17,691 bases of DNA from an uncultured Eubacterium sp. (GCA_900542385.1 UQNP01000024.1:1-17691); one strand, 5' to 3'. Shown: positions 8,302-15,908, numbered from the stretch's first letter. The notes: a model not told the origin generated them from the sequence alone. Numbers and translations are program-made.

Positions 8302-8922
8302 ATGGAAATGAAAATGAGAAAAATAGCGGCAGTTTTCATGTGTTTTGCCCTTGCTTTGAGTTTTGCAGCGTGCGGCAGCGGTGAAGAGAGCAGCGGAAGT
8401 TCCAATGCAGGTAATGAATCATCAGGCAGTGTCGATCTTGGAAATACTCTTGTAGTATATTATTCAGCTACAGGCAATACTGAGGATGTTGCAAACACTA
8501 TTGCGGAAGAAACCGGCGGAGATATATTCGAGATAGAGCCGGCAGATCCGTATACGGATGATGATTTGAACTGGAACGATGAAAACAGTCGTGTAGTATA
8601 TGAACATGACAATCCTGATGCAAGAGATGTTGAGCTTGTATCCGACACAGTGGAAAACTGGGATTCCTGCGATACAGTATTTATCGGATATCCTATATGG
8701 TGGGGAATAGCAGCATGGCCGGTTGACGGATTTGTCGAAGCAAATGATTTTTCAGGAAAAAATGTCATACCTTTCTGCACTTCTGCAAGTTCTGATATAG
8801 GAGACAGCGGACAGCTTCTTGCCGATATGGCCGGAACAGGCAACTGGCTCGACGGAGCACGTTTTTCATCAGGTGCAGGGAATGATGAAATACAGGAATG
8901 GCTTAACGGACTGGAGCTGTAA
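8302..8922 (+). CDS. exported flavodoxin-like lipoprotein
   Basis: A 206-residue flavodoxin-fold protein carrying a lipoprotein signal peptide. Basic residues (KMRK) precede a hydrophobic stretch and the lipobox ending in C24 (LSFAAC), followed by a Ser/Gly-rich linker. The FMN phosphate loop is the motif YYSATGNTEDVA, and YPIWWGIAAWP and the later CTSASSDIG segment match the second and third flavin-contacting loops of the Flavodoxin_4 type. It is expected to be anchored on the outer face of the membrane. In-frame ATGs at 8308 and 8314 are also possible; no strong ribosome site separates them. It starts 20 bases after the dehydrogenase frame and ends 2 bases before the MATE start, clearly one operon. 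It appears intact although both neighbours are broken. Electron donor and acceptor unknown. Confidence 0.87.
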   Translation: MEMKMRKIAAVFMCFALALSFAACGSGEESSGSSNAGNESSGSVDLGNTLVVYYSATGNTEDVANTIAEETGGDIFEIEPADPYTDDDLNWNDENSRVVYEHDNPDARDVELVSDTVENWDSCDTVFIGYPIWWGIAAWPVDGFVEANDFSGKNVIPFCTSASSDIGDSGQLLADMAGTGNWLDGARFSSGAGNDEIQEWLNGLEL

Positions 8923-8924
8923 AA

Positions 8925-10265
8925 ATGGAAGAGTAATCGGAAAAATATCTGTTTGAAAGCATGCCTGTGCCTAAAGCTGTTGCGACGCTGGCGATCCCGA
9001 CAGTTATAAGCTAGGCTGTGACGATGATATACAATCTGGCAGATACTTTTTTCATAGGTCAGATAGGTGATCCATATATGGTGGCAGCCGTATCGCTGGT
9101 ATCACCGTGGTTCAATCTTCTCACTGCTCTCGGCAATCTCTTTGGGATAGGCGGGAGCAGCCTTATTTCACGTATGCTTGGAGCGCATAATCACGGAGAT
9201 ATCAGATTCGTATCAGCTTTCAGCATATGGGGCGGAGCCGCAGCAACACTTGTCTTTTCTGCTGCAACTTATTTTCAGCGCGATGTTCTTCTCGATTTTC
9301 TGGGTGCAAGCAGACAGACGATGGAATATGCTGAGAGTTATATGTTCTGGGTAGTGGTACTTGGAGGCGCACCGACTGTGGTAAGCCTTGTTTTAGGCCA
9401 TCTGCTCAGAAGCGAAGGCTTTGCACGTCAGGCGAGTGCAGGAATGATGTTTGGCGGGGTCCTGAATGTTGCGCTTGATCCATTACTGATATTTGTTATT
9501 CGAATGGATGTTACAGGTGCAGCTGTAGCAACTGCGTTATCGAATACAGCTTCTGTTATATTTTTCTCTGTTCAGTATTTCAGACTTGGAGAGAAAGCGG
9601 CTGTTTCTTTAAATCCGATTTTCTTTACAATTCGATTTGTCCGTCCTGTTTTTTCAGTGGGACTTGCTTCGGCGCTTGCCACTGCGCTTGGAAATATGTC
9701 CAATATGGTTATGGTGAGACTGGCGGCAGGATACGGAGATATACCGGTAGCGGCGTATGGGATAGTAAAGAGGATAGATCAGGTGTCTTTAAATGTGTGT
9801 ATGGGACTTTGTCAGGGATTCATGCCTCTCGTAGGTTACAACTATGCGTCAGGAAATTACAGACGTATGCGGGATGTATCTGTGTTTTCCTGGAAAACGG
9901 CTTTGGTGATATCCGCCTGTTTTATAACTTGCTTCGCTGTTTTTGCTCATGGGATAATGCACCTGTTCATCCCTGAGATAAGAACGAGTACTTTAGGCGC
10001 AAGTTTTCTTAGGATAGCATGTCTTGCCGTTCCGCTCACATCGATAAATTTTCTTATAAGCTATACTTTAAAGGCTATGGGAAAAGGTGCTAAATCGGCA
10101 ATACTCACTTTCAGCAGACAGGGACTTTTGAATATACCTCTGCTTATAATAATGAATATCACAATCGGACTTTACGGCATGATATGGACTCAGCTGGCAG
10201 TTGAAGTGATAATGCTTCCGGTGTCTTTTCTCATGTACAGACATACATTGAGAGAACTAAGATAA
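8925..10265 (+). pseudogene. MATE-family efflux transporter with two in-frame stops
   Basis: A multidrug and toxin extrusion (MATE) exporter with the usual length (446 codons) and two homologous halves of about six helices. The true start is ATG 8925, with GGAG 8 bases upstream, directly after the lipoprotein stop. Codon 4 is TAA (8934-8936) and codon 30 is TAG (9012-9014). Between them the frame reads SEKYLFESMPVPKAVATLAI, clearly MATE, and the TAG sits where relatives have Gln (PTVIS-Q-AVTMIYNLADTF), a C-to-T change. After that the frame is open to the stop at 10263-10265. Restart at GTG 9018 or ATG 9024 has no ribosome site and would lose much of the first helix. Most likely inactive unless the stops are suppressed. 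Confidence 0.85.
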
Positions 10266-10294
10266 GATCATGTGGATAAAAAGGAGTGATGAAT

Positions 10295-11296
10295 ATGAAG
10301 ATGAGAATATTAGGAGAAGATTTAAAGGTTTCTGCGGTAGGTTTCGGATGCATGGGACTGTCCCACGCATACGGCAGGCCTGTCGAAGAGAAGGAGGCTG
10401 TTTCTCTTTTTAGAGAAGCAGAAGAGATGGGATATACTTTTTTTGATACTGCGGAGGTGTACGGTACTGCTGATGATCCCCATGTAAATGAAGAACTGGT
10501 CGGCAAGGCATTGAAACCGGTACGCAGCAAAGTGGTGATAGCTACTAAGTTCGGATTGAGCTTTGATAAGGAAAGCGGGAAATTCCCATATCCTATCATT
10601 CCTGACTCCAGGCCTGAGACCATCAGGAAATCCGTAGAAGGTTCTCTTAGAAGGCTTGACACTGATCACATAGATCTGTATTTTCAGCACAGGACAGATC
10701 CTAATGTGAGTCCGGAAGAAGTTGCGGGGGTCATGGCTGATCTCATAAAGGAAGGGAAGATAACACACTGGGGAATATCGGAAACTGATGAAGAATATCT
10801 GCGCAGAGCTGATGCAGTGTGTCCGGTAACAGCGGTGGAAAACAGATATTCGATGATGGCGAGACATTATGAAAAGCTTTTTCCTGTCCTTGAAGAGCTC
10901 AATGTCGGCTTTGTCGCATTTTCTCCTATGGCAAACGGATTTCTGACAGGTAAATACGGGAAGGGAGAATCTTTTGACAAAAAGTACGATTACAGGGCTT
11001 CTATGCCGCAGTTCACAGATGATGCGGTGGATGAAAACAGGAAGCTTCTGAAACTTTTGAATGAGCTTGCAGAGAAAAAGAACAGTACTCCGGCTCAGAT
11101 CTCCATGGCATGGATGATGTGTAAAAAACCTTGGATAGTTCCTATACCGGGTATGAGAAAAGCAAAGCGGATGGCAGAGAATGCAGGAGCTGCTGATATA
11201 GTGCTTACAGGAAAAGAAGTCAAGGATATAGATAAAGCTTTAGATACGATGAAGATGTCGGAAGTATTCGGCGGTACGTCTACTACAGTAAAATGA
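10295..11296 (+). CDS. aldo/keto reductase (YhdN/Tas-like)
   Basis: NADPH-dependent aldo/keto reductase with a TIM-barrel fold, reducing aldehydes or ketones in the cytosol. With the start at 10295 the catalytic tetrad is D51, Y56 (FDTAEVYG), K85 (ATKFG) and H132 (FQHR). The C-terminal PIPGMRKAKRMAENAGA segment is the cofactor 2'-phosphate region. The start is chosen because AAGGAG (10281-10286) is 8 bases from ATG 10295. GTG 10286 and ATG 10289 are in frame but too close to that site. At 333 residues it is a normal length and shows no damage. It lies 29 bases after the MATE frame and 20 bases before the next reductase. Substrate unknown; the context suggests detoxification of reactive carbonyls or a small redox pathway. 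Confidence 0.92.
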   Translation: MKMRILGEDLKVSAVGFGCMGLSHAYGRPVEEKEAVSLFREAEEMGYTFFDTAEVYGTADDPHVNEELVGKALKPVRSKVVIATKFGLSFDKESGKFPYPIIPDSRPETIRKSVEGSLRRLDTDHIDLYFQHRTDPNVSPEEVAGVMADLIKEGKITHWGISETDEEYLRRADAVCPVTAVENRYSMMARHYEKLFPVLEELNVGFVAFSPMANGFLTGKYGKGESFDKKYDYRASMPQFTDDAVDENRKLLKLLNELAEKKNSTPAQISMAWMMCKKPWIVPIPGMRKAKRMAENAGAADIVLTGKEVKDIDKALDTMKMSEVFGGTSTTVK

Positions 11297-11316
11297 TGAT
11301 AAGAGGAGGAAATATC

Positions 11317-12162
11317 ATGGAATATAAATTGCTTAATAACGGAATAAAAATGCCGATGGAAGGTATCGGTACATTTATGATGAGTCCTGATGAAGCGGAA
11401 GAAGCGGTGGTCAATGCTCTTGATTACGGATACAGGCTTGTGGATACGGCAAACGCTTATGTAAATGAAAAAGCGGTAGGCCGCGCGATAAAAAGATCCG
11501 GCCTTAAGAGAGAAGATATATTTCTTGAAACTAAATTGTGGCCGAGCTTTTATGAAAATAAAGATGCTGTGGAAAAAACTCTTGAGCGCCTTGATACAGA
11601 TTATATAGATATGCTGCTGATACATCAGCCGGCAGGAAATTATACCGCAGGATACAGGCTCATGGAGAAAGCGTATAAAGAAGGAAAGGTGAGAGCTATA
11701 GGCCTTTCAAATTTTACAATGGAGCAGATAGAAGAAATACTGAGCATATGTGAGGTTAAGCCTGCTCTTTTGCAGACGGAAGTCCATCCATATTCCCAGG
11801 AAAAGAATATGAAAAAATTCCTGGACAGTGAGGAGATCGCTGTACAGGCATGGTATCCTCTGGGACATGGTGATGAAACGCTTATGAAGGAGCCTTTGTT
11901 TGCTTCTCTTGGGGATAAGTATGGTAAAAGCAGCGCGCAGATAATATTGAGATGGCATATCCAGGCGGGCAACATCATCATTCAGGGCTCGAAAAATCCA
12001 AAACATATAAAAGATAATTTCGATCTTTATGATTTTTCTCTGTCAGAGGAAGAAATGCAGAAAATATACGATATGGACAAGCAGAAAAGGTACTATGTAA
12101 GCAGTCCTGCGCTTCTTAAAAAGTATGCTGAAATGGTGCCGCCTGTGGATTCACAAAAATGA
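11317..12162 (+). CDS. aldo/keto reductase (2,5-diketogluconate reductase-like)
   Basis: A second, distinct aldo/keto reductase, resembling the AKR5 group (2,5-diketo-D-gluconate and glyoxal reductases). The tetrad D43, Y48 (DTANAY), K73 (ETKLWP) and H103 (LIHQP) is complete, and the cofactor segment IIIQGSKNPKHIKDN is present. The start ATG 11317 is fixed by AGAGGAGG 7 bases upstream; the frame stays open upstream to 11293 only by chance. Length 281 is normal. It is intact, follows the first reductase by 20 bases, and its TGA stop overlaps the start of the following hydrolase remnant (ATGATG), indicating translational coupling. Two different reductases in one operon suggest two carbonyl substrates or two steps; the substrate is unknown. 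Confidence 0.92.
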   Translation: MEYKLLNNGIKMPMEGIGTFMMSPDEAEEAVVNALDYGYRLVDTANAYVNEKAVGRAIKRSGLKREDIFLETKLWPSFYENKDAVEKTLERLDTDYIDMLLIHQPAGNYTAGYRLMEKAYKEGKVRAIGLSNFTMEQIEEILSICEVKPALLQTEVHPYSQEKNMKKFLDSEEIAVQAWYPLGHGDETLMKEPLFASLGDKYGKSSAQIILRWHIQAGNIIIQGSKNPKHIKDNFDLYDFSLSEEEMQKIYDMDKQKRYYVSSPALLKKYAEMVPPVDSQK

Positions 12163-12853
12163 TGAAAAAGATCAAAGGAGCAGTTCTTCTGCTGCTGACC
12201 GTTTCTGTTATGTTCCGGGAAGCTACGACGGCAGTTCGCCTTATGCGCTGTTCATAACGCTTCCCGGATATGAAGGATTGTATTTTCAGGGTGTGGGAGT
12301 CAATCTGAGATCAGAGGGTTTCGGATTTGAGGCTCAGGATTACAACGATAATATGATAATAGCAGCTCCTCAGCTGGAAGGCTGGGATGAATTGTCGGCG
12401 GATCAGACTATAACGCTGACGGAATACCTGATCTCGCATTATAATATCGATGAAAAAAGCGTTTATCTTGAAGGCATGTCAGGGGGAGGTGAGACAGGCT
12501 CGCTGGTCATGGGAAAACGTCCGGATCTTTATGCGGCATATCTTGCCGTAAGCACAAAATGGGACGGAGATCTTGAAGTGCTTGCCGATGCAGGAACTCC
12601 GGTATATATGGCTGTAGGAGCTGAGGATACCTACTATGGATCAGAGCCTCTCAGAGATGCGTATGGCGAGCTTTACGGAATCTATGAAGAAAGGGGAATG
12701 AGCGGCGAAGAAATCGATGAGATCCTTGTGCTTGACGTGAAAGATCAGGAATATTTTTCTTCCAGGGGATATTCCGATCAGCATGCGGGAGGGGCGGCTT
12801 TTGCCTACGATGAAAATGTGATGGGATGGCTGTTTGATAAACAGAGAGAATAG
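12159..12853 (+). pseudogene. exported alpha/beta hydrolase, signal peptide out of frame with the body
   Basis: ATG 12159, overlapping the stop of the upstream reductase, begins a secretion signal (MMKKIKGAVLLLLTVSV) in one frame that ends at a TAA near 12255. The hydrolase body is in another frame from about 12203 (YVPGSYDGSSPYALFITLPG) to the stop at 12853. The body is a PHB-depolymerase/esterase-like alpha/beta hydrolase with nucleophile motif GMSGGG, a later acidic segment (VGAEDTYYG) and a histidine segment (DQHAGG), so the catalytic residues look complete. The signal runs straight into the catalytic body with no mature N-terminal spacer, so an internal deletion that also changed frame near 12200-12215 is the simplest explanation. 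An ORF starting from ATG 12125 would give a protein without a signal peptide and with a nonsense N-terminus. Confidence 0.75.
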
Positions 12854-12867
12854 AGAGGCTTTGAAAT

Positions 12868-13931
12868 ATGAAAAAAGTAAGAGGAAAAGGAGCCGCTTTG
12901 CTGACTGCTCTCATGCTTATTTCAGGATGTTCGCAGCAGAGCGAGGAAAACACGCAGCTCGATGCTCAAAACAGAGTATATTCTGACCTTCGCGAGGGGA
13001 CCTCGGAATATACACTCGAAACTCCCTATGATTTTCCGGAGGAATATGATTACGGCAGCGGGCTTATGTCCGAATTGTCTTATGGGGATCAATACAGGAA
13101 ACTTCCGGAGCCTGAAAGTGATCAGACCGTCATGAATACTGCACCTGACACGTCGGGAATACAGGTGCTTTACCTGTGGGAAAAAGACAATATGCCTTCG
13201 TCGACTGTGTTTTCGGAAGATATGGACGGGTACTTTGATGAATATGATTTTCGTCCTTATGTTACAGCTATGCCTGCAAGAGAGGGTACTGAGATAAAAG
13301 GAGCGGTAGTGCTGATGGCAGGAGGCGCATATCAGTTCCGCGGGAATTATACTGACACTCTTCCTACGGCTGCACATCTGAGAGAACTGGGCTTTCAGAC
13401 CTTCATAGTAGACTACAGACTCAGACCGTATACGCAGCGTGAAGGCGCTATTGATGTGGCAAGAGCTGTGCGTTTCATCCGCAGCAATGCTGACGCATAC
13501 GGCATAGACCCTGAAGATATTGCTGTTATGGGATATTCAGCAGGGGGAATACAGGCCGGAGAATTTCTGCTGAATTTTGATGAAGATGTCAACGGAAGTG
13601 TTCTTGACGACAGTTATGTTCCCGATGAGCTTGACAGTGTGCCGGCGCGGGCTTCGGCTTGCGGTATGATATATTCATTTTACGGGAGACTGAGCGTAGC
13701 CTCTATGGATGAAGAAGAGCTTCGGAAAGGCGATCTGCCGCCTACTTTCTACTGTTACGGCACGGAAGATCCGTTTTACGGACAGTTTGAAGAGCAGTAT
13801 GAACTGATGCAGGATATGGGGCCGAAGTCAGCAGGATCGTTCTTGAAGACTGGCCTCACGGTTTCGGAGGAGACGGCGGCTGGGTAGAAGATTACGCAGT
13901 ATGGCTGGAACAGATCTTTAACGAAAAATAA
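12868..13931 (+). pseudogene. alpha/beta hydrolase lipoprotein with a single-base frameshift near its C-terminus
   Basis: Esterase of the alpha/beta hydrolase fold (BD-FAE/acetyl-esterase type), exported as a lipoprotein: MKKVRGKG, hydrophobic core, lipobox LISGC with C21. The oxyanion region is LMAGGAYQFRG, the nucleophile GYSAGG, and the acid residue is in YGTEDPFYG. The reading frame as written stops at 13885-13887 with a nonsense tail. One frame over, from 13821 to the stop at 13929-13931, the sequence reads AEVSRIVLEDWPHGFGGDGG and ends normally, including the catalytic His in WPHGFG. Adding one G to the four-G run at 13818-13821 (GAT ATG GGG GCC GAA) joins the two exactly, so one base has been lost, in the genome or in sequencing. 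It starts 14 bases after the preceding hydrolase. Confidence 0.82.
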
Positions 13932-13948
13932 AAAATAAATAGTTTTGC

Positions 13949-13996
13949 AAAAAAATTCAAAAAATTCTTGCAATGTGTGGCCGGCGGTGCTATAAT
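13949..13996 (+). promoter_or_regulatory. strong sigma-A promoter with phased A-tracts, driving the structured RNA
   Basis: TTGCAA at 13968-13973 and perfect TATAAT at 13991-13996 have 17-base spacing. Two A-tracts (13949-13955 and 13959-13964), 10 bases apart, lie directly upstream like an UP element. Start predicted near 14003. It lies just past the last operon gene, so the downstream transcript is independent of that operon. Confidence 0.75.
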
Positions 13997-14002
13997 AACA
14001 TT

Positions 14003-14367
14003 AAGAAAAGCGAAAGGCGATAGCCAAAGCTTTCAAGATAATCAGCTTACAGACGGTTTGTATGTAAGTCAAGAAAGAAGGTGATTCCGCCAGAAATCTA
14101 CACAGAAGAACAAAGATAATACCAACCTGCTGAATTTAAAACGCCGACGAAGGGGTGAGGAGAAGTCCCAGGCGGGATACCCCGTGCGGAAGATGGCAAA
14201 GCGGAAACTTCACAGTACCAACGAGCAGAAGACGAAAGAGCGGTCAAAGGACTGCAGATGAAAAAGATAAGAAAAAGAGTCACAGGCATCAGAGGTCAGA
14301 AGATGAAAGCTTTACAGATAAAAAGGTTTTAAAGGAAGAGGTTGGTATTATTATTTTTTGTTTTTTT
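14003..14367 (+). ncRNA. unassigned large structured RNA, about 365 nt
   Basis: I do not recognise this family. The plus strand is markedly poor in T and rich in A and G between helices. Helices visible: GAAAGGC(GATA)GCC...CTTTC at 14012-14034; GCTTAC/GTAAGT at 14045-14069; GGTG(ATTC)CGCC at 14080-14091; a perfect 13-bp long-range helix, 14116-14128 with 14339-14351; an 8-bp helix inside it, 14135-14142 with 14326-14333; GGGGT/ACCCC (14152-14156, 14179-14183) stacked on GTCCC(AGGC)GGGAT; and GCGGTC(AAAG)GACTGC at 14240-14255. The 3' strand of the 13-bp helix runs into T6-G-T7 (14354-14367), so the long-range helix itself forms the terminator. The strong promoter at 13968-13996 sets the 5' end. 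It could be a stand-alone RNA or a very long leader of the cupin gene. Confidence 0.65.
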
Positions 14368-14426
14368 GATCCGGTAAATATACTGCGGATGATCGAAAAA
14401 ATTATATATACAGTTTAAGCATATTG

Positions 14427-14475
14427 ATACATTCACTATAGGTATTTGACATATATAATTTGATTGAGTTAAAAT
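14427..14475 (+). promoter_or_regulatory. promoter and possible operator upstream of the cupin gene
   Basis: TTGACA at 14446-14451 and TAAAAT at 14470-14475 have 18-base spacing. A perfect TATAAT at 14454-14459 is also present but lacks a good -35. Just upstream, ATAC (14427-14430) and GTAT (14442-14445) form an inverted repeat with an 11-base gap abutting the -35, a plausible LysR-type site given the LysR gene at 14990. The stretch 14368-14426 holds a weak ATCCG/CGGAT hairpin (14369-14390) and nothing else I can name. Confidence 0.55.
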
Positions 14476-14523
14476 CAGGCTTAGGATAGAGGAATGAGAT
14501 CCCCGTCCAAAAGTCTGATTTTT
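14471..14523 (+). terminator. terminator-like hairpin in front of the cupin gene
   Basis: AAAATCAGGCTT (14471-14482) pairs with AAGTCTGATTTT (14511-14522): 12 bp with one G·T. A smaller GGAT/ATCC pair (14484-14487, 14499-14502) lies inside. It ends in five T (14519-14523), 5 bases before the cupin ribosome site. It overlaps the -10 box, so it would form only in transcripts arriving from upstream or starting from the earlier TATAAT. Confidence 0.5.
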
Positions 14524-14541
14524 ATTGAGGAGGTATGGAAT

Positions 14542-14961
14542 ATGGATAAAGATAAAATGATGGAAGATCTTGGCGGCGGTGCGGTATTTGAAGTTGGAGA
14601 AAAAAATCCTTTCGGAGAATATTTTTCTGGAGACAGCTATTTGAAAATGCTCACTACAGAGGGAGTAGGCATTGGCAATGTGATATTTGAGCCCGGATGT
14701 ATAAACAACTGGCATATACACCATAAGGGCGGACAGATACTGCTTGTTACAGGCGGAAGAGGCTGGTATCAGGAATGGGGCAAGCCTGCTCTTGAACTGC
14801 ATGCAGGAGATGTGGTAAACATTCCTCCTGAAGTAAAGCATTGGCATGGTGCGGCTAAGGACAGCTGGTTTTCCCATCTTGCTGTTGAAGTTCCTGCCGA
14901 TGGAGGATCCAATGAATGGCTTGAAGCCGTTTCAGAAGAAGAATACAGCAAATTAAAATAG
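14542..14961 (+). CDS. small single-domain cupin protein
   Basis: A 139-residue cytosolic cupin, a beta-barrel that usually binds one metal ion. Motif 1 is G52-CINNW-H58-I-H60 followed by Q65, where many cupins have Glu. Motif 2 includes GDVVNIPPEVKHWH with H100 and H102. The segment QEWGKPALELHAGDVV and the ending KDSWFSHLAVEV match the cupins often found beside or fused to carboxymuconolactone-decarboxylase-like proteins, and one of those is encoded at 16157. The start ATG 14542 has GGAGG (14529-14533) 8 bases upstream; the same frame is open back to 14494 without a ribosome site. It has its own promoter region and precedes the LysR gene by 28 bases. Enzymatic role unknown. Confidence 0.88.
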   Translation: MDKDKMMEDLGGGAVFEVGEKNPFGEYFSGDSYLKMLTTEGVGIGNVIFEPGCINNWHIHHKGGQILLVTGGRGWYQEWGKPALELHAGDVVNIPPEVKHWHGAAKDSWFSHLAVEVPADGGSNEWLEAVSEEEYSKLK

Positions 14962-14989
14962 ATGCCGAAAAGGACGGTATTCATAGAAG

Positions 14990-15877
14990 ATGGAATTCAG
15001 AATATTGAAGTACTTTTTGACGGTGGTAAGGGAAGAGAACATAACGAGGGCGGCAGAGGTGCTCCATATCACGCAGCCTACCTTGAGCAGACAATTGTCG
15101 CAGCTTGAGGAAGAGGTGGGAGTTAAGCTGTTTGAAAGAGGCAGCAGGAAGATAACTCTCACCAATGAGGGTCTGCTCCTGAGACGAAGAGCCGAGGAAA
15201 TAACGGAGCTCGTAGATAAGACAGAAAGGGAGCTTATCGAACAGGAAGAAATGATAGACGGCAGAGTGGTAGTCGGGTGCGGCGAAGTTGCTTCTGTAAA
15301 TCTGCTTCCGGATATATTTAAAACTTTCAGCAGAAAATATCCAATGGTCACATATGAGCTTTATACGGGTACTGCGGATCAGATAAAGGATCGAATGGAC
15401 AGAGGCCTTGTGGATATAGGACTTATGATGGAGCCTATAGATATAGACAAGTATGATTTTATAAAGCTGGATGTGAAGGAAAGATGGGTCGTTCTTATGA
15501 AACCGGATGATCCTCTTGCAGAAAAAGACAGCGTGCGTGCCGAGGATCTTGCTGACAAATCGATAATAATGGCAAAGAGGAGCAATGTGCAAAACCTCAT
15601 AGTGTCGTGGATGGGGGATCATTATAAAGATCTCAATGTGCTGTTTACCAGCAATCTTGGAACGAATGCCGCGATCATGGTGCAAAATGATCTGGGTTAC
15701 GCGGTGGTCATAGAAGGGGCGGTGCCTTTCTGGGATGAAAAATACATATGCAGGAGGCCTCTGGAGCCGGAGGTTTATACAAACTGTGTGCTTGCATGGA
15801 AGAGACAGCAGCCTTTCAGTCCTGCTGTAACGAAATTTATAGAGCATACAAAGGGGTTTTTCGGGCATGAAGTATGA
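14990..15877 (+). CDS. LysR-family transcriptional regulator
   Basis: A second full-length (295-residue) LysR regulator, not closely similar to the one at 6084. The N-terminal helix-turn-helix is canonical: EFRILKYFLTVVREENITRAAE, then HITQPTLSRQLSQLEEEVG and FERGSRKITLTNEG. The effector domain starts near residue 92 (GRVVVGCGEVASVNLLPDIF) and is of the common two-lobe type. The ribosome site is weak (AAAAGGACGG is too far upstream; GAAG abuts the ATG), so translation may depend on the cupin message 28 bases upstream. Its place between cupin and decarboxylase genes suggests it controls that small cluster, perhaps through the ATAC-N11-GTAT repeat at 14427-14445. The effector is unknown. Confidence 0.92.
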   Translation: MEFRILKYFLTVVREENITRAAEVLHITQPTLSRQLSQLEEEVGVKLFERGSRKITLTNEGLLLRRRAEEITELVDKTERELIEQEEMIDGRVVVGCGEVASVNLLPDIFKTFSRKYPMVTYELYTGTADQIKDRMDRGLVDIGLMMEPIDIDKYDFIKLDVKERWVVLMKPDDPLAEKDSVRAEDLADKSIIMAKRSNVQNLIVSWMGDHYKDLNVLFTSNLGTNAAIMVQNDLGYAVVIEGAVPFWDEKYICRRPLEPEVYTNCVLAWKRQQPFSPAVTKFIEHTKGFFGHEV

Positions 15878-15908
15878 CGGATTTTTAATGTAACGGGAGA
15901 AATGTTTG

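Noticed and set aside
7109..10265. Genetic code reassignment (TGA or TAG/TAA as sense)
   Set aside because: ppx, the first LysR gene and the second aldo/keto reductase end at TGA where family lengths expect; others end at TAA. The in-frame stops are confined to two genes and include all three codons.
14150..14220. RNase P-like GAGGAGAAGTCC
   Set aside because: It resembles the GAGGAAAGTCC of RNase P RNA, but the other conserved regions (the 3' ACAGAAA block and the P4 partner) are absent and the fold differs.
14193..14332. Two tiny overlapping frames (22 and 24 residues, ATGA overlap), the second with AAAGGA 6 bases before its ATG
   Set aside because: The second has a plausible ribosome site, so a dual-function RNA is not excluded. 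But the basic composition follows from A/G-rich sequence, and the ribosome site lies inside the GCGGTC/GACTGC hairpin. Not enough to annotate as genes.
14368..14395. ATCCG/CGGAT hairpin after the RNA terminator
   Set aside because: Short stem with a bulge, followed by GATCGAAAAA rather than a T run; no support as a terminator or operator.
14155..14418. An 87-codon open frame inside the structured RNA, with many Arg and Lys
   Set aside because: All three plus frames are open here because the strand is poor in T, so stops are rare. The product is low-complexity, basic and then hydrophobic across the U tract, and there is no convincing ribosome site.
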